A DNA stretch of 64,000 nucleotides from Rhodococcus sp. ABRD24 (GCF_004328705.1 NZ_CP035319.1:4836001-4900000), one strand, 5' to 3'; counted from the first letter of the stretch, positions 34,912 through 43,862 are shown. Program-made: numbers and translations. The notes: generated by a model from the letters alone, not told the origin.

Positions 34912-37209
34912 GTGAGTTCGGCGGCGCGGTACCAGCACATGGCGCACTGGGGCATGTTCGAGGTCGCGGTGGCCGGCGGAGACGTGAGCGCGGTGCATCC
35001 CTACTCCGGAGATTCGGATCCCTCGCCGATCCTGGGCAACCTGCCGGGTTCGGTGCGCCACCGGTCCCGGATCGCCGGCCCGGCGGTGCGCCGAGGCTGG
35101 CTCGAGAATGGACCGGGACCGTCCGAGGCCCGCGGCTCCGACGAGTTCGTCGCCGTGTCGTGGGACGAACTCGTCGATCTGCTCGCGCACGAACTGCGGC
35201 GCGTCGTCGACGTCCACGGCAACCGAGCTATCTTCGGCGGTTCCTACGGCTGGGCCAGCGCCGGCCGGTTCCACCACGCGCAGAGTCAGGTGCACAGGTT
35301 CCTCAACATGCTCGGCGGCTACACCCGCTCGGTGCACAGCTACTCGCTCGGGGCCACCGGCGTCATCATGCCGCGCGTCGTGGGCACCCACTGGAAGTTG
35401 TTCGCCCGCTCGACCAATTGGGACGTGATCGCCGACCACACGGATCTGATGGTGTGTTTCGGTGGGGTGCCACTCAAGAACACCGCCGTCAACAGTGGTG
35501 GCACGAGTGCACATCCGACCCGCGGCGCGCTGGATCGATTGCGGGAGCGCGGCGGCGAGGTGATCTCGATCAGCCCGCTGCGCGACGATATGCACGGGCG
35601 ATGCGAGTGGATCGCGCCGATCCCGGGATCGGATGTCGCGATCATGCTCGCGCTCGCGTATGTGCTGGCGTCGGAGGGTCTGCACGACAAGGACTTCCTC
35701 TCGACGCACTGTGTGGGATACGAGCGTTTCGAGGACTACCTGCTGGGGCGCTCCGACGGAGTGCCCAAGGCTCCGGAGTGGGCGTCGGCGCTGTCCGGTG
35801 TCCCGGCGCAGACTCTCGTGTCGCTGGCTCGACGGATGGCTGCCGGGCGCACGATGGTGACCGTCACATGGTCGTTGCAGCGCGTCCGGCACGGGGAGCA
35901 GGCTCCCTGGATGGGGGTGACCCTGGCCGCGATGCTCGGCCAGATCGGTTTTCCCGGAGGTGGATTCGGCCACGGCTACGGGTCGATGAACGAGCCGGGG
36001 CTCGCGCCCGTGCCCTATCCGTTACCGACCCTGTTCCAGGGCACCAACCCGGTCTCCGATCACATCCCGGTGGCCGCGATCGCGGACCTGCTGCTGCACC
36101 CGGGGGAGGAGTTCGACTACGACGGCCGACGCCTCACGTACCCGGACATCCGCCTCGTGTACTGGGTCGGCGGCAATCCGTTCCACCATCACCAGGAGAT
36201 CGCCCGGCTGCGGCGCGCTCTGGGCCGGCCGGACACGATCGTCGTGCACGAGCCGTACTGGACGCCGATGGCCCGGCACGCCGACATCGTGGTGCCGTCG
36301 ACGACGTCGCTCGAGCGGGCGGACCTGGCCTGTACCCGCAACGATCCGCTACTTGTGGCGATGCACCAGGCGGTTCCCCGGTACGCCGATGCGCGCGACG
36401 ACTACGACACGTTCTCCGCGCTCGCGCATCGGTTGGGCTTCGGTGAGCAGTTCACCGAGGGGCGCACCGCGCAGCAGTGGATCGAGCACCTCTACGAGCA
36501 GTGGCGGGGGTTCGTGGTGGGGGATCCGGAGCACCTCGAGGCGCCCGCGTTCGGCGAGTTCTGGCGCCGCGGGCATGTGCGGATGCGGGCGGAGGACGGG
36601 CTGACCCTTTTCTCCGAGTTCCGAACCGATCCGCAGCGGAACCCATTGACCACACCGAGCGGTCGGATCGAGATCTTCTCCGCCGACATCGACGGCTTCG
36701 GCTACGACGACTGCGCCGGACACCCACGCTGGTACGAGCCGCAGGAGTGGCTGGGAGGCGATCGCGCGCAGCGGTTTCCGCTGCACCTCATCGCGAATCA
36801 GCCGAAGACGCGGCTGCACGGCCAGCTCGACCACGGGGTCGCGAGTCAGGCGTCGAAAGTCCAGGGGCGGGAGCCGATCCGGATGCACCCGGCCGATGCG
36901 GTGACGCGGGGGATCGACGCGGGTGAGGTGGTGCGTGTGTTCAATGACCGCGGCGCCTGCCTCGCCGGCGTCGTGCTCGACGACGGGATGCTCGCCGGGG
37001 TGGTGCAGCTCGCGACCGGCGCTTGGTACGACCCGCTCGATCCGGCCGACCCCGATTCGATGTGCGTGCACGGCAATCCCAACGTCCTGACCGCCGACGT
37101 GGGCAGTTCCCGGCTGTCACACGGATGTACCGGTCAGCATGTGCTGGTTCAGGTGGAGCGCTTCGACGGGCCGTTGCCGCGGGTGAAGGCGTTCGACCCA
37201 CCGATCTAA
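34912..37209 (+). CDS. bisC: molybdopterin oxidoreductase, BisC/TorA/DMSO reductase group
   Basis: Bis-MGD molybdoenzyme of 765 residues that probably reduces an S- or N-oxide such as biotin or methionine sulfoxide. It lacks a twin-arginine signal and an N-terminal Fe-S cysteine motif, so it is cytoplasmic like BisC. The molybdenum ligand is probably the serine in HSYSLGATGVIMPRVVG. Cofactor blocks are VYWVGGNPFHHHQEI, VVHEPYWTPMARHADIVVPSTTSLER and the C-terminal NQPKTRLHGQLDHG with the molydopterin-dinucleotide domain. GTG 34912 precedes the first conserved strand; ATG 34849 with AGAGGGG is an alternative. A TATCCT at 34814-34819 may be its -10. MsrB nearby also repairs sulfoxides. Confidence 0.85.
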   Translation: MSSAARYQHMAHWGMFEVAVAGGDVSAVHPYSGDSDPSPILGNLPGSVRHRSRIAGPAVRRGWLENGPGPSEARGSDEFVAVSWDELVDLLAHELRRVVDVHGNRAIFGGSYGWASAGRFHHAQSQVHRFLNMLGGYTRSVHSYSLGATGVIMPRVVGTHWKLFARSTNWDVIADHTDLMVCFGGVPLKNTAVNSGGTSAHPTRGALDRLRERGGEVISISPLRDDMHGRCEWIAPIPGSDVAIMLALAYVLASEGLHDKDFLSTHCVGYERFEDYLLGRSDGVPKAPEWASALSGVPAQTLVSLARRMAAGRTMVTVTWSLQRVRHGEQAPWMGVTLAAMLGQIGFPGGGFGHGYGSMNEPGLAPVPYPLPTLFQGTNPVSDHIPVAAIADLLLHPGEEFDYDGRRLTYPDIRLVYWVGGNPFHHHQEIARLRRALGRPDTIVVHEPYWTPMARHADIVVPSTTSLERADLACTRNDPLLVAMHQAVPRYADARDDYDTFSALAHRLGFGEQFTEGRTAQQWIEHLYEQWRGFVVGDPEHLEAPAFGEFWRRGHVRMRAEDGLTLFSEFRTDPQRNPLTTPSGRIEIFSADIDGFGYDDCAGHPRWYEPQEWLGGDRAQRFPLHLIANQPKTRLHGQLDHGVASQASKVQGREPIRMHPADAVTRGIDAGEVVRVFNDRGACLAGVVLDDGMLAGVVQLATGAWYDPLDPADPDSMCVHGNPNVLTADVGSSRLSHGCTGQHVLVQVERFDGPLPRVKAFDPPI

Positions 37210-37210
37210 C

Positions 37211-37239
37211 TTGTTCTATTTGATCTAGAACAATAAAGT
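37211..37239 (+). promoter_or_regulatory. promoter with embedded operator of the GntR gene
   Basis: TTGTTC (37211-37216), 17 bp, TAAAGT (37234-37239), then GTG at 37247 after 7 nt: leaderless. A perfect inverted repeat TTGTTCTA-N7-TAGAACAA (37211-37218, 37226-37233) fills the -35 and spacer, so a bound dimer would block polymerase. It looks like an autoregulatory site. Confidence 0.7.
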
Positions 37240-37246
37240 GGTGCTC

Positions 37247-37597
37247 GTGCTCATCCGTATAGATCAGTCGTCGGCCGTTCCGCTCTACGAGCAGTTCGCC
37301 GCGTCCGTGCGCGGCGCGATTGCCGAGGGGGCGGTCGTGCCGGGGGAGCGGCTGCCGTCCGCGCGAGATCTGGCGTCCTCCCTCGACCTCAACATCCACA
37401 CCGTCCTCCGCGGATACCAACTGCTGCGCGACGAGGGGCTCATCGAACTCCGTCGTGGTCGCGGGGCCGTGGTGGCGGAGGACGCCTCGATTCGGGGCCG
37501 GTTACAGGAAGCGGTTCGGGGCCTCGTCGCGGAGGCGAAGCGTCACGGCATGAGCGCGGCAGACCTGCTCGATCTGGTGAAGAAGGAGATGGCATGA
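37247..37597 (+). CDS. GntR-family regulator, YtrA subfamily
   Basis: Short transcription factor of 116 residues. The winged-helix domain spans about 5-75 (VPLYEQFAASVRGAIAEG ... LPSARDLASSLDLNIHTVLRGYQLLRDEGLIELRRGRGAVV), followed by a 40-residue helical dimerisation tail, with no ligand domain, as in YtrA. GTG 37247 is preferred for its distance from TAAAGT; GTG 37238 and 37241 are also open. The stop overlaps the start of the membrane-protein gene (ATGA). YtrA regulators usually control linked membrane or ABC genes; here the partner is a DUF1648 protein. Confidence 0.9.
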   Translation: MLIRIDQSSAVPLYEQFAASVRGAIAEGAVVPGERLPSARDLASSLDLNIHTVLRGYQLLRDEGLIELRRGRGAVVAEDASIRGRLQEAVRGLVAEAKRHGMSAADLLDLVKKEMA

Positions 37598-38601
37598 CCG
37601 ACTCGATTCAGGGGCAAAGGGTTTCGTGGTTGCGTGGCCTCGCCGGCACGGTGCTCATCCCGGTCGTCGCGGCGGCGGGTTCGATCGGGGTGCTGACGGC
37701 GTGGACCGACGACCTGCCCGACCCGACCGCCGTCCACTTCGGGCCTGGTGGGGCCGCGGACGGTTTCACGTCACGGGCTGCGGCGCAGTGGATGCCACTG
37801 CTGGGTCTCGCCTTCGCGGTGCTGCTCGGCGGAATCCTGTTGCTGCTGACGCGACGCGACGTGCGTGCGGCACGGTTGGGGGCCGCGATCGCATCCGGGA
37901 CCGGTACAGCTGTCGCGGTCCTGCCGGTGGGCATCCTTGCCGCCCAGCGCGGAGTCTCGGACGCGGCCGACGCCTCGTTCGCCGGCTGGTGGCTGGTCCC
38001 GGTGGTTCTCGTCGGCATCCTCGCGGCGATCGCCGGGTCCGCCCTGGTCGGGCGGCCCGACCCGGCCGGGGTGGTGACGGTCGCGCCGCCGTCGGACGCA
38101 GCGCGGCTGGCCCTGACCGACACGGAGACTGTTGTGTGGACGGGCACGGCCGCGATGCCCCGCTGGCTCGCAATGGTGTTCGCCTTCGTACCGATCGTCA
38201 TAGTCGTGTCGGCCGTCTGGATGGCGTCCGAGGACGCGGCGCCGATGCTGCTCGTCGCGGCGGTCGTCGGGGCGCTGCTGATGGGCCTCGCCCTCGCGCC
38301 GGTCCACGTCGTCGTCGACGGACGCGGCCTCGAGACGCGGTATGTACTCACCGGTGGCCGCCGCCGGATTCCGCTCGACGAGATCGCCCGCGCCGACGCG
38401 GTGTCGATCGGCCTGATCAACCGCTACGGCGGCATCGGCTACCGCGTCGGCCCCGACGGCGTCGGCCTGCTGGTGCGCCCCGGCGCAGCTCTGCGCGTCA
38501 CGCGCGGTGACGGTTCCAAGTTCACCGTCTCCGTTGACGGCGCGGATCAGGCTGCGGCCGTGCTCAACTCACTCGCGGCGCGGGGACGCATCGTCAAGTA
38601 G
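37594..38601 (+). CDS. DUF1648 membrane protein
   Basis: Integral membrane protein of 335 residues, second gene of the GntR operon. An N-terminal DUF1648 motif DLPDPTAVHFGPGGAADGF lies between the first two helices; four more helices follow, then a C-terminal PH-like soluble domain (PVHVVVDGRGLETRYVLTGG ... GLLVRPGAALRVTRGDG). DUF1648 proteins occur in SdpI-like immunity and sensor systems, but no toxin gene is visible here. Coupled translation with the regulator suggests it acts in the same response to envelope stress or an unknown ligand. Confidence 0.8.
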   Translation: MTDSIQGQRVSWLRGLAGTVLIPVVAAAGSIGVLTAWTDDLPDPTAVHFGPGGAADGFTSRAAAQWMPLLGLAFAVLLGGILLLLTRRDVRAARLGAAIASGTGTAVAVLPVGILAAQRGVSDAADASFAGWWLVPVVLVGILAAIAGSALVGRPDPAGVVTVAPPSDAARLALTDTETVVWTGTAAMPRWLAMVFAFVPIVIVVSAVWMASEDAAPMLLVAAVVGALLMGLALAPVHVVVDGRGLETRYVLTGGRRRIPLDEIARADAVSIGLINRYGGIGYRVGPDGVGLLVRPGAALRVTRGDGSKFTVSVDGADQAAAVLNSLAARGRIVK

Positions 38602-38619
38602 CAACGCCGAGCGCAGAAC

Positions 38620-38655
38620 GGCGTCCCGCGCGCGCAATCGTGCGCGCGGGACGCC
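38620..38655. terminator. very stable hairpin between convergent genes
   Basis: GGCGTCCCGCGCGC (38620-38633) pairs perfectly with GCGCGCGGGACGCC (38642-38655), a 14-bp stem with an 8-nt loop. A second partial copy of the right arm, GTGCGCGCGGGACG, occurs at 38659-38672. No T-tract. Lies between the DUF1648 and msrB stops and probably stops both. Confidence 0.65.
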
Positions 38656-38673
38656 GATGTGCGCGCGGGACGG

Positions 38674-39114
38674 CTATGCGTTCCCGTCGGTCGGCCGCAG
38701 CGTGAGCGAGATGCTGTTGATGCAATACCGCTTGTCGGTGGGCGTCGGGTAGCCCTCGCCCTCGAAGACGTGTCCGAGATGGCTGTGGCAGCTGCTGCAC
38801 AGCACCTCGACGCGGCGCATGCCCAGCGAGCTGTCCTCGCGCAGGATGACGGCATCCGAATCTGCAGGATCGAAGAATGACGGCCACCCGCAGTGGGAGT
38901 CGAACTTCTCGGTGCTGCGAAACAATTCCGCGCCGCATGCACGGCACGAGTACACGCCCTCGGTCTTGGTGTCGGTGTACTCGCCGACATGCGGGCGCTC
39001 GGTGCCCGCCTCGCGCAGCACCTGGTACTCGGCCGGAGTCAGATGCGCGCGCCATTCGGCGTCACTGCGCTCGAACTTGGGAGCGGGTAGACCGGAATCC
39101 TGTGCGGAACTCAT
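38674..39114 (-). CDS. msrB: peptide methionine-R-sulfoxide reductase
   Basis: Reduces R-methionine sulfoxide in proteins. The 146-residue single-domain enzyme has structural zinc cysteines C57, C60, C106 and C109, the resolving cysteine C75 in HCGWPSF, and the catalytic C131 in RYCINSISL. ATG 39114. It is the last gene before the convergent terminator and is transcribed separately from aftC, whose stop lies 21 bp upstream. Equivalent to Rv2674. Confidence 0.95.
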   Translation of the reverse strand: MSSAQDSGLPAPKFERSDAEWRAHLTPAEYQVLREAGTERPHVGEYTDTKTEGVYSCRACGAELFRSTEKFDSHCGWPSFFDPADSDAVILREDSSLGMRRVEVLCSSCHSHLGHVFEGEGYPTPTDKRYCINSISLTLRPTDGNA

Positions 39115-39135
39115 GGGACCACGCTAGTACGTTCG

Positions 39136-40440
39136 TCAGACCTTCGCCGGTGCCGGCTCCGGTGCCGAGCAGGACGCCGCGAGGAACGCCGGGTCGATCC
39201 CGGACTCAAGACGGCCCTCGCGCTTGGCGGTCAAGTAGCGGTTCGTCAGCACAGCGAAAATGACGATCAGCAGCAGACTCCAGCCGAGCGTGGTCTTGAG
39301 GTACTCGGCCGTGCGCCCCGCCTCGACGAACCGCAACGATTCCCAGTTGTCGAGGGTCAGGAACCCGTACGCGGCCAGCCACGCCGGCCAGTTCCGCATC
39401 ACGGAGTTCTTCAGCACCACCGTCATCAGCAGTGGGAACAGCATCATCGAGTAGTACATCTGGCCGAGCGAGCCGATCAGGAACGACGCCGTGAGCAGCA
39501 CGCCGGTGGCGGTGCAGACGAAGAACAGCTCGTCGTTGCGGTAGTAGCGGTACAGCAACCACAGCGACACCGCGACCATGCCCGCGAAAGCGATCCGCAG
39601 TGCCCAGATCAGCGCGACCGGTAGGCCGTAGTACGTGCCGTTGCCGAGGATCGAGCTGTTGAAGTAGTCCCGCGAGTCCAGCAGGTACGGCAGAGTGTGG
39701 TGCACGAACTCCATCGGATCTGCGGACAACGGCCAGGCCACGGCCATCAGCACCACCGGGATACCGACAGCGGTGACGAACACCTTCCACTGCCCGCGTA
39801 CCAGCGGCAGCAGCAATAGTGGTGCGAGGATCGGCTTCACGGCAAGGGTGAGGCCGATCGCGGCCCCGGACCAGTAGTCTCGCCGCCTCAATAGCAGAAG
39901 CAGGAAGGCGACCTCGCCGAGCAGCACCAGCCCGTTGATGTTGGTGAATACGAGTGTGTTCACGACGGTTTCCGTCGAGAACGCCGCAAGCAGCAGGATC
40001 GGGGCGGCGATCGAATCGAGCGCCAGATTGAACATCCGCAACAACAGATACAGCGCGACGATCACGGCGATCGCGTTGATGAGGATGAACAGCCAGCGGG
40101 AGCGTTCGGGGTCGATTATTGCGATCGGCGAGATCAACAGGGTGCCGCTTGGCGGGTACAGGTAGTGCGGGTCCACCGAGTTGAAGTTGGCCGTGTAGAC
40201 CTCACGGCGATTGAGGAACGCCAGGGCAGCCTGGTAGACCGGGGCGAAGTCGTCCGTCCGGAACCCGTTGACGGCCTTGACCAGCACTCGCTGGAGCACG
40301 GTCATGATCGCAATGGGCCACAGGGCGAACTTGATGACCTCGGCGGCGGTGCGGCCGGTACGCGGCTCGAATCGTCGAAGGAACACCACGGCACGGTACA
40401 CCGCAAACGCGGCGGGTGCTTTCTCCTCTCCGCGAGTCAT
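39136..40440 (-). CDS. aftC: alpha-1,3-arabinofuranosyltransferase (AftC)
   Basis: GT-C-fold membrane glycosyltransferase (GT87) of 434 residues that adds alpha-1,3 branches to arabinogalactan and lipoarabinomannan using decaprenyl-phospho-arabinose. About ten membrane helices. Conserved loops include GFRTDDFAPVYQAALAFLNRREVY with an acidic pair typical of GT-C active sites and DPHYLYPPSGTLLISPI. Length matches the 433-residue mycobacterial enzyme. Its ATG overlaps the stop of the upstream lipoprotein gene (ATGA). Confirms an arabinogalactan-containing wall. Confidence 0.9.
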   Translation of the reverse strand: MTRGEEKAPAAFAVYRAVVFLRRFEPRTGRTAAEVIKFALWPIAIMTVLQRVLVKAVNGFRTDDFAPVYQAALAFLNRREVYTANFNSVDPHYLYPPSGTLLISPIAIIDPERSRWLFILINAIAVIVALYLLLRMFNLALDSIAAPILLLAAFSTETVVNTLVFTNINGLVLLGEVAFLLLLLRRRDYWSGAAIGLTLAVKPILAPLLLLPLVRGQWKVFVTAVGIPVVLMAVAWPLSADPMEFVHHTLPYLLDSRDYFNSSILGNGTYYGLPVALIWALRIAFAGMVAVSLWLLYRYYRNDELFFVCTATGVLLTASFLIGSLGQMYYSMMLFPLLMTVVLKNSVMRNWPAWLAAYGFLTLDNWESLRFVEAGRTAEYLKTTLGWSLLLIVIFAVLTNRYLTAKREGRLESGIDPAFLAASCSAPEPAPAKV

Positions 40441-41981
40441 GCGGGGCAGGCACCTCCGTTCGGCGGCAGCGTGCCTGCATCGATGTAGCGGATCAGGGCC
40501 TGCTGAGCGCAGTCGGAATGCGTCGTGACGGGGTGTCCCGAGCCCTCCCACGACACGCTCGACCATACGGTCCCCGCAGCTGCGAGCGTGCCGGTCACGG
40601 TGGAGAGTCCGCCGTCGCCGACGATCGGGTCGGCGACGCCACTGAGCACCAGAGTCGGGGCGGGGATCTTGCTGGGCAGCGGTGGCGGCGCCATGGTCGG
40701 CCACGCCGAGCAGCTCATCAGCGCAATTGCCGCGTCGGAGCCGAAAAGTGGATACCGCTGCGACCACGCCTGGGCGAGTTCGCCGGCCTGGCCCGGCCCC
40801 GGCCACTGCTGTCCGTCGCTGCAGCGGGCGACGAACTGGCCGTCGCTGCCGACCGCGGCCTCGGTCGCGCCGATCAGATCCAGAAGCGGCGCCTTGTCGC
40901 CGCGTCCGGCGGCCGCGAGGATGTCCGACAGTTCCCGCACACGGCTCGACTGATCTCCTCGTGGGGAACCGAGGAATGCTGACACGGCGGTCAGCAACGC
41001 GTTCGATGAGACCGGTGCAAGTTCGCCCGCGGCGGCGCGGCCGTGCAGGTCGGTGATCGCGGCCGCGGGATCAGGGCCGAGTGAGCAGCTCAGTGCCGCG
41101 CATCGGCGGCTGAACGCGGCGACGGCCGCCTGCGCACCCTGCACCCGGTACTCCGCGGCGGTCGATGCGTCTGCGGTAGTCGCGGCGGGGGAATCGAGGA
41201 CCAGGCGGCCGACCTGCGCGGGGTGCCGCGCGGCATAGGCGAGTGCAACGGCCGCCCCGTTACCGGAGCCGAGCAACCCGAGCGAATCCACCTGCCAGAT
41301 GCGGCGAAGCTGTTCGAGATCGTCCGCCGCGTGGGCGGTGTCGAACGCGAGCGCGTCGGGGGCGAGATCGTCCGTGCATGCGATCGTCGCTGCCCGGCTC
41401 GCCGCGGCGACCTTGCTGGCATCCGGTATGTCCGCTGGGCCGAACTCCCCCAGATCGGCCAGCACGCGGCGGTCCGGGGTCGGGACACAGTCGATCGCCG
41501 TCGATGTGCCGATCCCGCGACGATCGACCGCCACGATCGGCCGGGTAGCGAGCAGCGCCGAGATCGGTCCGGTGGCGAGGGCTGCGAGTGTGCTCGACGA
41601 CGCCAGATCCGATCCCGAGGTCAGGACGAGCGGGGCAGCGTCGGTCGGTGTCTGCGGTAACCGGGCCCGCAGCACTCCCACCTCGAGCGAGCCGGCGGCC
41701 GTGCTGGTGGCGTCGACCGGGGCGACGAAACTCGAGCATTCGAGCGACAGCCCGCCGGGCCCCGGTCCGAGTTCGAGGCGGTCGAGGGTGGCGGCCTTGC
41801 AGTCCTTCCACACCAGATCCCGCACCGGGGCCTGCAGGCTCGCGATCGCCGGTGGCCCATCACTCGTCGGGGCGGGATCGCCACCCTGTTCGACAACGGC
41901 GACATCCGGACGTTCGGACGGGCCCGCGCCGCAGGCTGTGCAGACGGCGAGAACGATTGCGAGGACCCCGATTCTGCGCAT
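40437..41981 (-). CDS. secreted TAP-like alpha/beta hydrolase lipoprotein, nucleophile serine missing
   Basis: Rv2672-like exported protein of 514 residues. The leader RRIGVLAIVLAVCTAC suggests lipid attachment at C17 (or C14), though the lipobox is non-ideal. The fold is the tripeptidyl-aminopeptidase/proline-iminopeptidase type. D451 (GVADPIVG) and H483 (GSGHPVTTHSDC) are present, but the nucleophile elbow reads GSGNG at 238-242, with glycine 240 where G-x-S-x-G has serine. It may be a pseudoenzyme or use another residue. Several cysteine pairs suggest disulfides. ATG 41981. Upstream of aftC and translationally coupled to it. Confidence 0.78.
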   Translation of the reverse strand: MRRIGVLAIVLAVCTACGAGPSERPDVAVVEQGGDPAPTSDGPPAIASLQAPVRDLVWKDCKAATLDRLELGPGPGGLSLECSSFVAPVDATSTAAGSLEVGVLRARLPQTPTDAAPLVLTSGSDLASSSTLAALATGPISALLATRPIVAVDRRGIGTSTAIDCVPTPDRRVLADLGEFGPADIPDASKVAAASRAATIACTDDLAPDALAFDTAHAADDLEQLRRIWQVDSLGLLGSGNGAAVALAYAARHPAQVGRLVLDSPAATTADASTAAEYRVQGAQAAVAAFSRRCAALSCSLGPDPAAAITDLHGRAAAGELAPVSSNALLTAVSAFLGSPRGDQSSRVRELSDILAAAGRGDKAPLLDLIGATEAAVGSDGQFVARCSDGQQWPGPGQAGELAQAWSQRYPLFGSDAAIALMSCSAWPTMAPPPLPSKIPAPTLVLSGVADPIVGDGGLSTVTGTLAAAGTVWSSVSWEGSGHPVTTHSDCAQQALIRYIDAGTLPPNGGACPA

Positions 41982-42003
41982 GCCGGACAGCCTGCCAGGT
42001 ATG

Positions 42004-42789
42004 TCAGTCCCTGGGTGCGCGTACCCATCGGGTGAGTAGCGTGCCGTCGGCATCGCCGAGGATGTGCGCGCGGCTCATCGGGGTGGGGTTCGCGGTGGGG
42101 GAGACCGCGATGCGGCCCGCCCCGCCAGCCAGGAGCTGTGGCGACGTCGTCAGGCACAGTTCGTCGACCGTGCCGTCGCGCAGGAGGGTGCCGAACAAGC
42201 CGGGTCCGCCCTCGCAGAGGATGCGGCGGAGCCCACGCACTGCGAGCGCGGCGAGAATGGCGGGGCCCGTCACGGTGTGCTCTGCGACGATGTCGATGTC
42301 GGCACCGGCTTCGCGGAGCCGGGCCAGCCGGTCCCGGTCGGCTGCAGCCGACGTCAGGACGAGTGGGGGCACCTCGGTGTCGGTGAACAGTCGTGACTCG
42401 GGATCGAGTGCCGCGCTCGCGGTCACGACCGCGATCGGCGGGATTGCCGACAGCCCCGCACGGGTTCGGCGCGCGGCCATGACGCCGTCGGTGCGGGCAC
42501 CGCCGTAGTTCTCTGCGCGCACGGTCCCAGCCCCGACCACGATGACGTCGGCCAGTTCGCGCAGCACCGCGAACAGCCGCTTGTCGGCGGGGGTGCCGAG
42601 CCCCGCGCTGGCGCCGTCGGCGGTCACGGCTCCGTCGATGCTGGAGACGAAATTGACGCGCACCCATGGGCTGTCGAGTGAACTCGGGTAGCCGTAGAGT
42701 GAACGCAGGTCGTCGTCGGTCAGCTCTGACGGTGAACGCTCGCCGTCGGCGTTCTGTGTGAAGTAGGTCGCAATATCCAGACGGTGCAC
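42004..42789 (-). CDS. RibD C-terminal-domain reductase
   Basis: NADPH-dependent pyrimidine-reductase-like protein of 261 residues (Rv2671 relative), with the RibD_C fold: RVNFVSSIDGAVTADGASAGLG, DVIVVGAGTVRAENYGG, LCEGGPGLFGTLL and the C-terminal CLTTSPQLLAGG. The deaminase half of true RibD is absent. The mycobacterial protein can act as an alternative dihydrofolate reductase, so folate rather than riboflavin chemistry is possible. GTG 42789 is 34 bp from the divergent zapE start; TGTTAT 7 nt upstream may be its -10. Confidence 0.88.
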   Translation of the reverse strand: MHRLDIATYFTQNADGERSPSELTDDDLRSLYGYPSSLDSPWVRVNFVSSIDGAVTADGASAGLGTPADKRLFAVLRELADVIVVGAGTVRAENYGGARTDGVMAARRTRAGLSAIPPIAVVTASAALDPESRLFTDTEVPPLVLTSAAADRDRLARLREAGADIDIVAEHTVTGPAILAALAVRGLRRILCEGGPGLFGTLLRDGTVDELCLTTSPQLLAGGAGRIAVSPTANPTPMSRAHILGDADGTLLTRWVRAPRD

Positions 42790-42811
42790 AGGTTCGATAA
42801 CAGCACGTCGA

Positions 42812-42817
42812 TACGCT
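42812..42817 (+). promoter_or_regulatory. -10 element of zapE, leaderless
   Basis: TACGCT fits TANNNT and ends 6 nt before ATG 42824. The whole divergent promoter region with the RibD-like gene is only 34 bp. Confidence 0.5.
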
Positions 42818-42823
42818 CAATGC

Positions 42824-43837
42824 ATGCATGCACGTCTTGTCGATCGCAATCCGGTGGTGCCGGCCGATCAATTGGTTGCTCAGATGGTGCCCCCGGCAAT
42901 GTTCGACGAGGTCAGCTTCGCGTCCTACATTCCCGATCCGAAGGAGCCGAGCCAGGCCGCGGCAGTGCACAAGGCCGAGGAGTTCTCGGGCAAGGTCGCC
43001 AAGATCCGCGGCGGCGGACGCCGGGGCCTGTTCGGGAAGAAGGCGCCTGCCACCGGCGCCGGGCTGTATCTCGACGGCGGATTCGGTGTCGGCAAGACCC
43101 ACCTGCTCGCCTCGATCTTCCACAGCTCGCCGTCGCCCAAGGCATTCGGCACATTCGTCGAGCTCACCCACGTCGTCGGCGCCCTCGGCTTCAACAAGGC
43201 TGTCGAGGAGCTGTCGTCGCACAGCGTTCTGTGCATCGACGAGTTCGAACTCGACGATCCGGGCGACACCATGCTCGTCTCCCGCTTGCTGACGGAGCTT
43301 TCGGCTCGTGGTGTCTCCATTGTGGCCACCTCGAACACCCTGCCCGGCCAGCTCGGTGAGGGCCGCTTCGCGGCGCAGGACTTCCTGCGTGAGATCAAGA
43401 AGCTGGGGTCGATCTTCGAGACCATCCGTGTCGACGGTCCCGACTACCGCCACCGTGACCTGCCGCCGGCCCCGGAGCCCACCGACGACGCCGACCTGGT
43501 CGAGCGCGCCGACGCGGTCGACGGCGCGACGCTGGACGACTTCGACGCATTGTGCGCTCATCTGAGCACCCTGCACCCGTCCCGGTACGGCAAGCTCATC
43601 GAGGGCATCCCGGCCGTGTTCATCAAGGGTGTGCATCCGGCCGCCGACCAGTCGGTTGCGTTGCGCCTGGTGGTTCTCGCCGACCGGTTGTACGACGCCA
43701 GCATCCCGGTCACCGTGTCCGGCGCGAAGCTCGACGAGATCTTCACCCCCGAGATGCTCGCCGGTGGCTACCGGAAGAAGTACCTGCGCGCGACGTCGCG
43801 CCTGCTCGCGCTGTCGCGCTTCGAGGTTGCAGCCTGA
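42824..43837 (+). CDS. zapE: AFG1-family ATPase (cell division protein ZapE)
   Basis: Single-domain P-loop ATPase of 337 residues. Walker A is GGFGVGKT (85-92), Walker B VLCIDEFE (135-142), and the sensor ATSNTLPGQLGEGRF follows. In Escherichia coli ZapE associates with the Z-ring; the mitochondrial relative AFG1 helps degrade respiratory proteins. The actinobacterial role is not established. ATG 42824 is chosen from the -10 spacing; ATG 42828 is out of frame. Equivalent to Rv2670c, and the flanking RibD-like and GNAT genes match too. Confidence 0.9.
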   Translation: MHARLVDRNPVVPADQLVAQMVPPAMFDEVSFASYIPDPKEPSQAAAVHKAEEFSGKVAKIRGGGRRGLFGKKAPATGAGLYLDGGFGVGKTHLLASIFHSSPSPKAFGTFVELTHVVGALGFNKAVEELSSHSVLCIDEFELDDPGDTMLVSRLLTELSARGVSIVATSNTLPGQLGEGRFAAQDFLREIKKLGSIFETIRVDGPDYRHRDLPPAPEPTDDADLVERADAVDGATLDDFDALCAHLSTLHPSRYGKLIEGIPAVFIKGVHPAADQSVALRLVVLADRLYDASIPVTVSGAKLDEIFTPEMLAGGYRKKYLRATSRLLALSRFEVAA

Positions 43838-43862
43838 TCGACTCGTGAATGCGGCGCAGTCG

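Noticed and set aside
34770..36446. 558-codon plus-strand frame overlapping the molybdoenzyme gene
   Set aside because: Arg/Gly-rich alternative frame; the overlapping frame carries all the molybdopterin motifs.
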